Assembly: GCA_013397075.1 (NCBI GenBank)
Contig: VWZS01000308.1
Span: 456,553 to 520,552, forward strand
Length of the DNA: 64,000 nt
Reading direction: 5' to 3'
From: Rhabdornis inornatus
Lineage: Eukaryota; Chordata; Aves; Passeriformes; Rhabdornithidae
Both the position numbers and the translations under genes were made by a program. The stretch's first letter is position 1, and each line of letters begins with the position of its first letter. Below, one piece after another: positions 24,857 through 38,186 of the stretch. The notes under the pieces were generated by a model. That model was not told the origin of the DNA. It saw nothing but the letters and a program-made list of their open reading frames with translations, and searched no databases.

Positions 24857-26329
24857 TCTAACTTAGAGTACATGAAAAAGTGTAAGCCCTTCTAAAAGTT
24901 ACATTGAGTGAGTAGTTTTGGGCCTCACACTTTTATCTCTCACTTTTTGTCTTCTATATTTATAATAGTGTCTCACTAGGTAATGAGTTGCTTAAGTTCA
25001 AGTTTCACTTTATTCCCTAGTGATGAGTTCCCTGAATCACAACCAACAAGGTACCAAGAATGAAAGATGAAGATATTTCCTGCACTTGTATGTCATATCC
25101 TCTTCCCATCAAAAGTGAGGGAATGTTACTGCATGGGGCAGAATGAGCCACAGAGAGCCATTCAACACCACACCTGCCCTGTGTAACTTAGAAATTAAAA
25201 GTTATTCTAGGCATGGACTGGTTTTGTCCTTACTCTTGACCCCAAGCCTAGGTTGACCTTATTTCAGTGTCATTTCTCCTAAATATTCTGGGGACAAAGG
25301 GCAGTTTTTTCTTGGCAAGGGAGAAGCTGTCTTATGATTAGGAAAATATTTGTGACAGGTCAAAGTAACTGGCTTTTTTTGTTATTTACATCTCGGATTT
25401 GTCATGATGCAAGCAGCTGTGGAGGATGTAACTAGAGAGAAGTAACTTCTCAGAGGGGTTTGTGTGTTCAGACTCAGGTGGAAAGGAGTTCTGGTAAGCA
25501 TTGAGAGAACAGAAGCCCTCATGAGTGATATCTAAAGGAGTAACATTACTTCTCCATCTATGTAAAAGATAATTATGGTCTAAGTGAAATATTGTTGGCT
25601 CTACAATCACTGTTTTCTGCTTATTGCTCCCAAATTCTTTCTCACTGTTTTCCAAAACACTTTCCTGCCTAGTATGTGTGTATTGTTAATTTTTTTTGGT
25701 TTGGTTAAACTGAATTATTGTTGCCAAAGACTACCTGGTCTCTGTCTCTGCCTTCCTCTTCAGTACTTACCAGTCTGTCAAGCTTATGTTGTCTGCAGAT
25801 CTTCTTCAGTAACACTTTGATGTTGTCTTTGAAGCAGTCAATTAATATTTAGGATAATTTTAGCACGTGAACTTTCTTGTAGAGGACTCTGATAGTCTCA
25901 GGGGTTTGCCTGCCTGTGTATGGGGGTGTACTAAATTGAAGATTGCCATTTCTAAACCATGGCATTATAACCTTGTGTCAATTTTAAATAAAATAGTATG
26001 TTGCATATTTAATAAATGAAGATAATCTGGTTTGGGAGGAGGTTTTTTAAGGTGAGATTCATATTTTTTTTTTTTCAATTTCCCATCTCCTATTGAAATC
26101 TCCTTGCTTACCTCTTATTTCTGAAAAAATTCATAATGCTAAACATGGAAAGTTTCATCCATTGTGTGATATTGCTCAATATAATGATATGATTCAGGTG
26201 CAGATTGAGAGTCAAAATGAAGCACAGTGCTCTCCGTGTGTTTAGGTAGCTGCACGTCATTATTCAGCCTGGTTTCACAGTCAAAAGAGTCTAAAAGAGA
26301 CTGTAGTAAGAAAAAAGAAAATATGCTTA
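24857..26329. other. Non-coding stretch
   Basis: No recognised exon or repeat. A T run lies near 26065-26077. Confidence 0.55.
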
Positions 26330-26644
26330 ATGGACTAAAGGGGACCTGCAAGAGAGCTGGAGACAGACCTTTTCCAAGTGCTAGGAAAAGGGGTAATGGC
26401 TTCAAACTGAAAGTGAGTATTGTTAGATTGGATATTGGGGAGCAATTTTTTACCATGAGTGTGGTGAGGCACTGAAACAGGCTGTGCAGAGAAGCTGTGG
26501 ATGGTCCATGTCTGGAAGCACTCAAGACCAGGCTGGATGGAGCTCTGAGCAGCCAGGTCTAGTGAAAGGTGTCCCTGCCCAGGCATGGGCACGAGATGTT
26601 CTGTAAGGTCCCTTCCAAATCAAACCACACTGTGATTCTCTGAC
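26330..26644 (+). mobile_element. CR1 LINE, 3'-terminal fragment (~315 bp)
   Basis: Diagnostic CR1 phrases occur in order: 'AAGAGAGCTGGAGACAGACC', 'GGTAATGGCTTCAAACTGAA', 'GTTAGATTGGATATTGGGG', 'GTGGTGAGGCACTGAAACAG', 'GAGAAGCTGTGGATGG', 'CAAGACCAGGCTGGATGGAG', 'AAGGTCCCTTCCAAATCAAA' and 'TGTGATTCTCTG'. The copy is 5' truncated and non-coding. The open frames here run antisense and are by-products of the repeat. Confidence 0.93.
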
Positions 26645-27614
26645 TGTCAAAAAAAAAGGTGTCATACAACTGGGAGTGTGTTCATGTGAGCACCTCCATG
26701 TCTGTATCTGCATACATGCACACAAAAGCTGTGTGTTATTGACACAGCTCGTTGTTTAAGAAAGTAAAACCCAATAAAAGCATGTTTTTCACAACATGGG
26801 TTACTCATTTCCCTCTGTGTGTTATTTGTATGCTGTAGCTGGTTTCAGTGGCCTGTGTCTTCCCATAGTGGTGTTGTGTAGCTGATTTCTAGCATTGCTG
26901 AGTACAGTTTGGTTCATTACATCTGTCCTCAGGAGCAGGTTGTGGTTACTAGGTTAAAAGGAAAGTCAGAGAAACATGAACATTTCTAATAATTTTCATG
27001 ATTTTACAGTGCTATTTTAAATTAAAAAACTATCTTCTCTGTGCCAATTTCTTCTTCTGAAATCCTTAATAAAATACAGGAAAAGAAGTCCTTACATAGA
27101 AAACCTCACAATATATTTTATTCCAAATTTAGGTTTAACATTAATACTTTCTGTGAGAAATAGTAAAGTTTTGACAAGAGTGCTTACTACTTAAATATGT
27201 GGGAAAGTAATGTGAAAAAAAAAATTGTAATTAATGCAAATTACTTTTTCTTGGGGAAAAACCATGAACCTTTGCTGCATTTGCTTATTGAACTGCCTGA
27301 TGGAATAAGAAAGCATATGGGTAGGAGATTAATAATTCAGTCTGTAATACAAATAATGTGATTTATTCTGCTATTAAGTTAACATGCACTATATATCACA
27401 TTGGTGTATTACTACATGAAAACACTGTTAGAAGAGGGAATTTAAAACATTTTGCTGTGATAACTTCCCTAAGGAAGCAGACAATTCATTATTCCATTTG
27501 GGAGTGAAAATAAAATGCTATTTCAGCTTTTTAAAAGATTACTTTTACTGTCTATTGACAGGATAAAAAAGGGGGGAAATTATCAGAGTCCTGCGGGCAG
27601 GGAGATTTTCCTTC
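26645..27614. other. AT-rich non-coding stretch
   Basis: Nothing recognisable beyond a short A run near 26649. Confidence 0.55.
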
Positions 27615-27666
27615 TCTCTCTTTTTTTTTTTTTTGTTGTTGTTGTTGTTGTTGTTTTTATTTTTAA
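27615..27666. repeat. Simple repeat: T-run followed by (TTG)n
   Basis: About 14 T residues (27621-27634) lead into about seven TTG/GTT units ending near 27654, then more T. Microsatellite, probably length-variable. Confidence 0.9.
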
Positions 27667-30600
27667 TTTTGAAAGCTTGGAGAAAGGAAGGGAGATTCTA
27701 GGAAACCTTTAAATTTCCAGTATCTCTGTTTGTTTTTTTTTCCTTTCCTCACATGAATAAAGTTCATAAAAACCTGTGACCAGGAAGGTCAATATGTTTA
27801 AATAGAATTCAAATCAGTATCCAGGCCTCCTGAAAATCCACTCTGCCAAAACTGTACTCTGTGGTACAATATAATGCTTTAGAGTTATTTTTCAGGCAGA
27901 CAACATGCACCAAAGACATATAGATATATTAAAAAAATGTTATACTTTCTATATTGCATAAAGAAGAAAGAGGGTTAAAGAGCAAAGATTAGACCTGGAC
28001 TTTCTTTGCTCTTATGTGATAAAAGCTTGTCGTTGTGTTCGCTGGGGCAACAGCTAACACGGACTAAAAATGAATTTTCTTTCTCATCTCCAGCTGTAAT
28101 TGACTTTCATCTTCTTTGTTGCCATGGGCTATTATTCTGTACACCTGCTCTCAGCCAGGAGTACAATGAAAAAGAATCAATCTCTGAAAAGAAAGTTATC
28201 ACCAGCCAATAACATTGGGTCACTTTCATGGGTCTTGCGGTGTTTCGTCCCATTGCCAAAATTCCTGGCCATTATGAACTGGCAGCAGCCTCTCAGCTGC
28301 TCTTCCTGGGGAGCACAAAATCACAGTGTGCTCTGCAGGTGATCTAGAATCTGGTATTAAAACAGGGAAATTCATCAGGGCAGAATGAAAGCGCTGTTAC
28401 TTTGTGTATCCAGAATAGATTGTCTAAACAGTGATGCACAGGAATGCATGGGAAGCATCATCATTTCTGAGAAGATGGGTGAGTGCTTCTGTATTCTGTG
28501 TGCATTGGCATTTTCTGTTCAAAGCTGCTCATGCTCTGTGATTTTCTGGGTTTAAAATTCAAGTATTGCAGAAATTTATTGATTAGTAGCAAACTGCCAA
28601 GGCATTCACTGAGAATATTTGTGTTCTAGGCTTTTAGACTGCAGGTACAAGTATTCTTATCATGACTGGGTAAGCATTGCTGTTAGATTCTGTTTCCTAG
28701 TGTTGACATCCATAATTTTAAATGATCACTGCAAATTTGCCACATTGAATTCATTTATTTCAGCAGCTATTTCTGCTACTAAACTAATTTGCTTGAATGC
28801 AAATATATAGGTGATCTGGACGTTTTCAAAATAAATATAATCCATTTCTGACTTCCTTGGGAAAGTATGCTTATTTTTTGTGTAGAATAAATATATAAAA
28901 TATATAATCCCTACTAGAATTGTGGTGTTTCCAGGTTCACCTCAGAGTAGACCTGAAAATACTGAGTCTGCTGAGTCATCAGTTCAACAGTTGTCATTGA
29001 CATATGTCAATACACTACAATGATTGGCTTGATCTTTAAATCAAAACTGAATAGTAGTTTAGGATATGTCATAGCACTGGCACAGAGCTTGCTGTCAGGA
29101 GCTCAAAACTGATTGTTTCTCTCAGAAGGACTTCATAATTGTAAATACTATAATGATTTTTTTTCACCCTTAGAAACTACAATTGAAAAACATTTTGGTA
29201 TTGATTGTAAAAAGATTCTGACTTTTCTTTAATGAAGATGCTTCTGCCAGAACTCAGTGACAAACAATTAGGATAAGACCTGTTATCTCAGGCAGAGTTT
29301 ATTTCCACAGAGTCCAAGACAAATCTGTGAGGATGAGAACCAAACACCAACCCCTGAGTTCTTCCAGTTTAAATTCAGCCAAGCCTAATCCCCACACAGC
29401 TTTGGACAACATGGTGGTACATCACCTTTCCCAGGAGAAATATCTGGGAGAACCTGCATGTGCTCAGGAGAAGCTCAGAGGGGAATGGGTCCTGGAGAAA
29501 TGTAGATTTTACTTTCATTTAAGGGTGTCTGAGCTCTCACAGAGGAGGAGCTTGGCAGAGTGAGTTGTCAGGGCTTATTTGGACAGACAGCAATCTACAA
29601 GCACAGACAAAGATTTAGACAGCTGGCAAATCAGATGTAAAGAGGTTCTGCAAATGACCCAGACATTTAGAAAGGACTTACCACGTGTTTAAGTAGGAAT
29701 TGAACTCCACAGATTGACAGACACAATCTCAGCTGAGATGATGACATGCTACATTTCTGGGCTAACAAGTGTCAGTGTCTTAAACTATTTTATTTCCCCC
29801 AATATAGTTATTCCACCTGTGGTCTGCTTCCGTGGCAATTTGATTGGTCTGCCTGTTTATAAATCCAGTGTGACTGGCTGCTCCTGAAGTATCCCAGGTG
29901 TTAAGGAATTAAATGGGATGAAAGGAGGGAAATGAAAAGTCAGTTAATGGATATGTCAAAAAGCTTTGATTAAATATTTTTAGCAGGTTGGTTTTTTTTT
30001 TTGGCGAGGGGGGGTTCGTGAGGTTTGGATTATAGTTTGGTTCTGGGAAAAGCCAAGACCTCGTTCCATTCCACAGACATGCGATCTGATCTGTGAAAAT
30101 GGGCTGATGTTCTGTCTCATGGCATGCATTGAAGCCTAAAATCTCGAAGGAAGGTTGTCTGGCTAGCTCATGTGTGTTAGAGCCTGGCTGAAATCACCTG
30201 GCTTTGCAACCCACACACTGAGCTACAGATCACAGTAGCCTCTGTCTGTAGATGGAGCCATCTTCCTGCAAACCTTCCTGCAGAATTCCTGCAAATCCTA
30301 CTCTGCATCTGTCTGGTAAAGCTGAAGAGAGCCTGCTCCCTGGTCATCTTCTCTGCAGGTTTATTTAGAATGATCTAACTGAAAAAAAAAAATTATATCT
30401 GATCTTCATGAAAACACTTGTAAAGAAAAGCTTTAACAATACGACCTTGCCTAATCAGAGTGGTTTCTTTTAAAAGTGTTGTGATTAGATGTGGTCAATT
30501 AACATCATATTCCAAAAACACTCATTGTAAAGCCAATTATACTACAGCCAAAATCACACAGTTCCTTCTGGATGCAATGGAAATAAGTCACACCAAAACA

Positions 30601-33172
30601 AAATTATCTTTCTAACTGCATTCACAATCTGTAAACAGGCTCTCAGCAATTAATCCCCTGGCTACCTTCTTTCCTAGCATTCCCCACTGCAGCCTTTTCC
30701 TCAGGCTTTCACAAATCTCTACCAGCCCAGCAATTCCACTCTCTTCATCTCAGTCCAGAGAAGCTGATTGCTATTAATGTGATACCCTACATTTATATCT
30801 TAACACTGGAAATGTTAGATGGTGTTTTCCCATTGCCATGCTATGCTGCAGCTGTTTTCAGAACACAGTTAGGCCAAGAGCTGATTTAAATTATGGCTGT
30901 AGTGCCATCAAATGTGATTTCACTTTCACAAATCTAAAAGCAGAGCATGTGCCAAATGGTTCCTATAAAGCAGATCCCATACACACTCCTTGTGTAGCTG
31001 AAGTGCAGCTTTATCTAGAAGAGAGAAATTTCCTCAGACACACACAATAAAACAGTTTTTAAAGCCATAATTCTACTTAATGTTGACTACTTGTACACTC
31101 AATAAAATAAATTGATGTTACGGTATATTTTTTGGTACAGTATTAGCAGATAAACAGCTTTCTTTTTCTGTTGTTGAGGAAAAGGAAAGAACAGCCTCCA
31201 GCAGGTACATGTTCTGCACTTCCACTGACCCATTCATTCCTCACTCCTCACTGCCTGTGTTCCCTTCGTTCCTGGGGTTCCACATCTCTGCCAGCATTAG
31301 GCTCTGTTTTGAGGGTTTTCAAAAATATTAGTTTTCACTGGATGACAAATCAGGAAGTGTAGCTAATCAGAAATTCCCAAAGGAATATTCCAATATGCCA
31401 GTTTTAGGTATTGCACCTGAAATCACTTCTCTGTTGGTCATAATACATAAAAAATCTTCCCTAAGCACACTGATTGACAACTCCATTCTTACTATTCACG
31501 TGGATATTTTTTCCAGGAGCAAATTTAGTTACAGTTTTTACTTTTTGGTTCTTGGGGGAAAAAATCTTACCTCGTTGTCAATATTGGAGGCCATTGCTTT
31601 TAGGAGGATCAGCAGTAGCTAAGAAAACAATACCTTAGGCTTTCTTGAATGTTCTAAACCTGGGAACCTGGTTCAAGACAGAGTAAATGGAACAACTGCT
31701 GAAGTACCAGGCTCCATGTAAGCAAGTCAGCAGATACTGTCTCATCCATATCCTTCTCTCTGAACCTGTTTTCTTTGCTGAGGCTACTCAGTAAATTCCT
31801 TCAGCTTAATGAGCTAACATTTGGCAACCACTGAGCAACTTTGATTTAGTGATGTGACAGTCCCAAAAATCTGCAGCAAGTGCGCTCAGAGCTGGCTGCT
31901 GGCACTTTGGCATACTGGCAGGTAGTGACTTCAGCTGAAAACATGTATTTTGCTCCTGACAGAAACTCCACGTTGCTTCTGTGGTACTCCTACTGCATGT
32001 CAGCCTCTGTCAGTGTGGGACTGCTTGCTGTCATCACATGGAATTAGCCTAACATATAAACTTATTGACTGGTGTGTATTAACAGCCAAGGGAGATTTTT
32101 AATTCAGAATGAGATTCCAAGCATAAGGGATTCACTCTGTGTTTCCAGTCTAGTTGAATTTTCTAATATTTTAAGTATTGCAACCATACATCTTGATGTT
32201 TGTAATTCATGCTTCCCTTGATATTTCAGTTGAAAAAAATCTGAAAGCTTATCCTTGGGAAAAAATAAAACTGCATTGCCTTCTAAATAATGAATTTATA
32301 GTACTGAGGACTATTATGTAACAGACCCCAAAGAAGTATTAGTATTCCATTCTAGAAAGTTACACTTCTCAGTATTATTTATTGATTTTCTCTGATACGA
32401 TTGTAATCCAATTGTCCCTTTGATAAACCTCATTCAGAAGTCAGTGAAGGCAAAGGTTGTGAAACAGAACCAGAACGGAAACAACTGAAAGAACTGATAG
32501 GAACAATTAACCCCCTGTCCCATAAATCATGAACAGTTTTTTCTCAAAAATATGGGGTACTTAACACGTGTTTCTTAGGATTAGCAAACAAATCTTGTTA
32601 CATTAGCAAAGTTGTATTTAGGTGAAAAATAACCCCGTACATGTCTTTGTCATATAGAACGTGATATTTGCATCTTCTCCATTTTTTTCACTTCTTTTAG
32701 ACTTTATTTGAAGAAAAATCTGAAGTGTGACTATTAAGGCACTCAGGTGATAATGGGGAAATAATATTCTGATAGCACTGACATCCAGTTCACTCGGGAT
32801 GTCATCAAACAGGAGAGTGGAGTTTCAGCAACATGTATCCAAAGGTCTAAGTGGTTTTGGTGATAATTAAAAAATATTTTCTTTGGACTCTGTCACTGCA
32901 ATTATCAACATCAGGTCTGCATGATAGTATTATCTCCATACTGAGTTCAAGTAACCCTAAAAGTAATTTCTTTTCTTTCTTATTGACTAAATAATATGTC
33001 ATCAAGAAATTTGATGAAATGGATAGTAAAATCCATTTTAAGTCTGCTATAATTGGGACTTATTTTTTTAATTTGTGAAGACATGTATTTAAGACAGAGT
33101 TGAGTATTGTTATATGGCATGAGATTTGGATAAAGACAGAAATTCTTTTAAAAGAATAGATAAATAACATAA
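27667..33172. other. AT-rich non-coding stretch
   Basis: About 5.5 kb with short, unrecognised frames only. A T-run followed by a G-rich patch lies at 29990-30015. No gene or transposon could be supported. Confidence 0.55.
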
Positions 33173-33609
33173 TGCTGTGGTTTAGAAATTGAGTTCTCCC
33201 ATTTAGTGCTCCCAATAAAACCATATACCATTCCCCCTCACCCCTCCAGCTGGAGGCACAAAAGGCAAAGATCACAGGCTGAGACAAGAAACAGCAATGA
33301 GCTGAAACCAACAGTAACAGCAACAATAGAATTATAAGAGGTATAAGAAAAGAAACTATTCACAGAGAAAACAAAATTAAAAAAAAAACAAAACAAAACA
33401 AAAAACAAACAAACAAAAAAAAACCATAACAGACAATATCAGATTTCTCCCTCTGCCACGAGTTCTCGATCAGACAGAACCCTGTGTGCAGGAGCACTGT
33501 CCCTTTCCCTTGTCCCCAGCAAGGACACGAGGGGGTATAAAATAACCTCCTGGCCATGTCCTCTGCCAGCTACTGCAAAACTAACCCTGTCCTGGACAGA
33601 ACCAAGACA
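33173..33609 (-). mobile_element. Solo LTR of an avian endogenous retrovirus
   Basis: On the minus strand the block begins TGTCTTGGTTCTGTCCAGGA, has a TTTTATA box at about 33543-33537, a T/G-rich tract at about 33425-33370, and ends CTAAACCACAGCA. The opening and the 'TAAACCACA(G/A)CA' ending are typical of a common bird LTR type (recognised by pattern). Flanks read CATAA on the left (33168-33172) and TATAA on the right (33610-33614), four of five bases alike, which fits a degraded 5-bp target-site duplication around TG...CA ends. No gag, pol or env is adjacent, so it is a solo LTR left by recombination. Confidence 0.65.
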
Positions 33610-35006
33610 TATAAGCTTAGCCAAGGAGCACGTAATCTCAACGAAGTTAATTAGAATGGCACTAGAAAGATGAAAATTTTTTTTTAATCATTCTCACAGA
33701 AGAAATTTCTATATAAGCTGCAGTGCCAGACCAGAGCAAAACAACTGTCATGCTCTCTTCTCTTGCTCAGAGATCTCTCTAGTGAAGTTGATGAAGGTGT
33801 ATATGGTCCAATGTTTACAGCCATGTGTTTAATTTTTTTACCTTGCCCTACCCAGATAAAATATTAAGCCCATATTTTTCCTAGCGATAAACCTTATTTA
33901 TAACAGAAGAGATCAGAATTTTGCTCATGCATTTACATGTATAACTATGAATATATTTTTGCTAACTGGAATTACAAGAGACTGCTAGTAAGATGTTGCT
34001 GGTGTTTGCTAGCATTTTCTGTAATGAAGGTGGACAGTCTTCTCTGGAAGACGTTTTGTTTTATACCTAGGAAGCAATGGGTTTCTCTGGCTCCCGGGAC
34101 AAACTCTTATCAGTAAGTTTTGGCTGAAGAATATGTTATAATAGTTCAGCTTTGTGGGGGTACAAATAACATACTGGATTTCTCATGCAAAGAGATGCCA
34201 GGAAATTCTTTGTGTTCCTGGAGATTTCAATAGTCTGCCAAGATAAGGACCATTGATTTGATTTCCTATCTCCTGTGTACTTAGAAAGCAATCACAATTC
34301 CTACTTTTTAATACTTTTCTTTTACCTGGAATATAGATGGGGCATGGCAACAAATAAAAAAACAATATATACAGATAGAGATGTATGTGTTTATTCTAAA
34401 AATTTCAGCAGTTTTTCTTAAACTCCTAGGCTTTATCTACAACCAAAATAAGGCATATATTCATGGATTTTTCAGTGGGCTATGGACTGGCTTTTCTACT
34501 TTCCTATGTCAACTAAGTGTGCTTTTTTCAGTGAAGCTATAGCATTCAAAAGATCTGCAATAAGATTTAATTGGTGGAAATTAATTATGACCTTTAAATT
34601 TGGTAAACATTACTAAGAACCATGTTACTTCATTAAGAATAATTAAAATATTTATTTGGTCTCTTGAGGAGTGAGAAAGTACTTCTCAGTCATCTTGTTG
34701 CACAGGAGAAGCCTTTTCACAACATCACTTATATCTTTTGTGCAAAAGGAGGTGTTTGTTTCCTCCCCTATTTCAAATCCATTTCACTGAACAGCTGTAA
34801 GAGCCCTTGACAATGGTCCATATCTCATATTTCCAGACTGGCACCATCTTAGAGTAAAACACTGATGTCAGGAAAGCCAGATTGACAATTGCAGGTAATG
34901 TGATTCTGAGTGAATTTTAGCTTTTCAGCCAAAACTTTTGCAAAAAAAGCAAGTTCCATCATCTCCAAACCACTTGCAAATACAGCCAAAATGCTGTTCA
35001 TAGACT
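33610..35006. other. Non-coding stretch
   Basis: No recognised gene or repeat. Confidence 0.5.
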
Positions 35007-35074
35007 GGAGAAGGGGAGTAGAGGAGCAAGATGAAGGGGGAAAAGAAAGGCAAAGGGACAGGGAAAGAAAGAAA
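35007..35074 (+). repeat. Purine-rich tract
   Basis: In 68 bases only five are pyrimidines; the rest are A/G. Such tracts can adopt triplex or slipped structures in principle. A + strand frame of 131 codons runs through and beyond it, but its product is unrecognisable. Confidence 0.8.
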
Positions 35075-38000
35075 TGGTTTGCAGAAATAGCAGTTGCATT
35101 CCCTTTCCAGATGTGCTGTGGCAGATGCTGGATGACCCCTGGCTGGCTGTGCTGGTGCCCATGGGCAGTCACAGAAGACTTTCCATCTAAGTGGCACATC
35201 CCCCAGGAGGACCCAGGGGTTCAGCAGAGCTTGCACCACCCCTGCTCTCAGCGAAGCACAGCTGCTTACTGTGCACTAAGAAATGCAACAAGGAAAAAAA
35301 GGTGAACATATTGCAGATGCCTACAAGAATGTATGTAAAATGCACATGAAAGATGTGCTTCACCTTATGCCTTATTGTACTGCATCGTGGCCCCACTGCA
35401 GGGATACAAAGTGCATCTTGTAATCTCTCCCCTTTGCTCTTCAATCCCTGTAATTAGATTACTGGTTTGATAGCAATATTTTTTGTTTGCTTTCACAGAG
35501 TATTTATCTTTTATTCTGCTTTAATATTACATTTATCATGTCCTTCATAACAAGTACATTGGGGTTCTGAAAACCTCACTACTGCTTCTAACATATAGAG
35601 TGTAATTATTCTGTTTTGGTTTGTGGATTTCGTTTCTTTTGCTGTTTTTTCACCTCTGCTCATTTTTCTTGCTCTCCTGCCCCTGCCTAACAAAGACTCA
35701 CTGAAATAGAAAGCAGGCTTGTAATAACTGCCTGTTATGTTTTTGCTTAATGTACTGTGCAAAATATGACAAGGGTGAATGTTAGTAGATGTAACAGCAG
35801 TCAAAATATTTCCTTATTCCAGCTGTTGTATCCTCTAGATGCAGTATGTAGAAAAGATGTTAAACAAACTGGGAGAGTGAGATGTGAATCTTAAGGTCAG
35901 AAAATGCAACTCAATTTTCTTTTTTTTTCCTGAATAGGAAAAATGTGATGAAATAGTGTAATATCTAAGCCTAATTTTTTTTCAATCGTTGCTGTCTTAA
36001 CTTTCTTGAATGTTTATAATATACATATTTTTTTCAATACATACTTCAGACGTATCTTTGTGCCACATTGAAATTGATCATGATCGCTCACCCCCTCAGC
36101 TAGATGATGTTTGACTAAGAAACCTTTGTGTTAATTTAATTCAGTTTAAATCAGTCTTGGCATCCTACTAACAAACTATATTAATAAACCATTCCAGTCC
36201 AACACGCATTTTGCAAATTGCAGTCTCTGTGAAAACATTATTTAATTTATCTAATTGCTATACATTTACTTTAAAAGCTAATCTGTCACAACACCACATG
36301 TATTTCTTACATTTTCTCAAAGAATATGCTGTATTTCCAACCTCCATACACAAGACATGAAACAGTTGCTGTCACCCATACTCTTTCTGTTTCTGGCTTT
36401 GATTCTTATACTTGAGAGGTATCTGCATGCCAATTTTCATTGCTTTGCTAACCCAAAATATATATATTCATCCTGGATGCATTCACTACCCCAAGCTATC
36501 TTTGGTATTCCAAGAAAAGAAGCGGCATGATGTATATTCATTTTTTCAGTTCTATAACTTTATTTGTTTATTTGTAAATCAATCTATTTCAAGCCTCAAA
36601 TCAAGGCTTGCAATGTCAGATTGAATCAAGAATCAAGCAATTCCCTGGCTTCTGTTTTGACAGAAATTCCAGGTTTTTCTGCAGACCTCTGCCTAAGATT
36701 TGCTCTGTAAAGAAAAGATATCTCTGTAGGTAAGAAACAGACAACTGTATTAGCAAAAGCTGCCAAGTAGGCTGACTTAAAAGCCAGCCTTAAGTGTAAA
36801 TTTAATTTAAAGGCAGTGGCACACTTGTTATATTTAAATGAGACTACTCAGAGAACCTTCTCTGGGAAGTATCAAGAGCTCAGGGCACTACAATTATCAT
36901 GATCAGATGCATCTAGAGTAATGGATAGATATGCTTATTTTGTAAATGAATAAATGTGTGTTATTGCATAATTGCTTCAACAATAAATGTCCTGCAGGAT
37001 ATGTGGAAACTTAATTATGATACATATTTTTCTGGAAAGGATCAGAAAAAACACTATGTCCAGAGTTGTGTGCAATCATTTGTGCTTTTCTATGTTTTGA
37101 AAAAGAAACTGGTACTTTCACTGAAAGAAGGCACAAAGCTGTTTAAAATGCCACTTTAGAAACTGATTTCTGTTTCTGGATTCATTCTGTCCTACATGGC
37201 CTATTAACAGATCCTGAGGAGCCAGCCACAGTCCTCATTCCAAACACCACTTTCCAGCATTCTTTTCAGATGTGGCATTACATTGTCTCCATCCCTGCCC
37301 ATGTCTGTCACAGTTCCTACCCTGAAAGCCTGCGGCACTGATCCAGCAAAGCTTCTTACTGCCTACAACAGGGCACTACATGGAGAAAACTTTTGCGTAG
37401 TCACAGACTACTGGTTTTAGTAAGGATGCTGCTAGTAGCCAAAACTTTCCTTTGCTCCATGTGCCAGTGGAAATGGACTAAAAATATCAGCTGAGATGAT
37501 TGATCCTTGATGTTTTCTGTTTTTTGTATGTTCAGTATATACATATATATACATATTGGCCTGTTCTCAGTGCAATCACCAAGTGAGAAATCCCATGAAA
37601 ACTTTAGGGAGTTTTTAAAATAATTTATACTTCAGCATTATAGAAAAAATAATATATTTCACAGTTAGCATTTTCCATACAATCGCCTTTTGGAATCTTT
37701 AAATTCCTTCTATGGATTCAGAAGAAATTTTATTTTTCTATCAGGACAATAAAATAACCTACCCAAGTGGAATATTTTAGCTTATACTTCTGTTTGGTGT
37801 GGAATGCTAACATTTCTTCCAAAGGTTTTTCTCCTGAGATGCATCAATGAGCTATTTCCTCTGCTTATCTCTTCAGGAATTAGAAAATGTAAGATATAAA
37901 ATTTATTACCTCATAGGAAATTTTTCTGTGAATTATTTTGCAGGACACCTGACTCTGAGGCTCTAGTTTTGCAGTCATAACATTCTAGTTTAAAAGCTGT

Positions 38001-38156
38001 GGAACTGTCTCTTGCTTTCTCTTCAATTACCACACTTCCTTTTGGACATTCATAATTAACAGCAAATCTCAGATTTTATTTGATTCCTTCTTAATCCTTT
38101 CCAGAAGCTGTATGGGAGACACTCACTTCACAGTCCTGCTGATCAGAGCTGGGTAA
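35075..38156. other. AT-rich non-coding stretch
   Basis: Mostly AT-rich. 36090-36310 is dense in homeodomain-like TTAATT cores and has a POU-like TTTTGCAAAT. It might be a conserved non-coding element but this cannot be judged without an alignment. Confidence 0.45.
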
Positions 38157-38186
38157 ATGAACCCTCCTTCTATCAGGAGGGTTCAT
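38157..38186. repeat. Perfect inverted repeat, 12-bp arms, 6-base loop
   Basis: ATGAACCCTCCT (38157-38168) and AGGAGGGTTCAT (38175-38186) are exact reverse complements around TCTATC. The arms are half G/C, unlike the AT-rich surroundings. It is not part of a recognised transposon and is too short for a microRNA precursor. Confidence 0.85.

Noticed and set aside
34910..35305. 131-codon + frame
   Set aside because: It crosses a purine tract and has no recognisable domain; long frames on the other strand overlap it.
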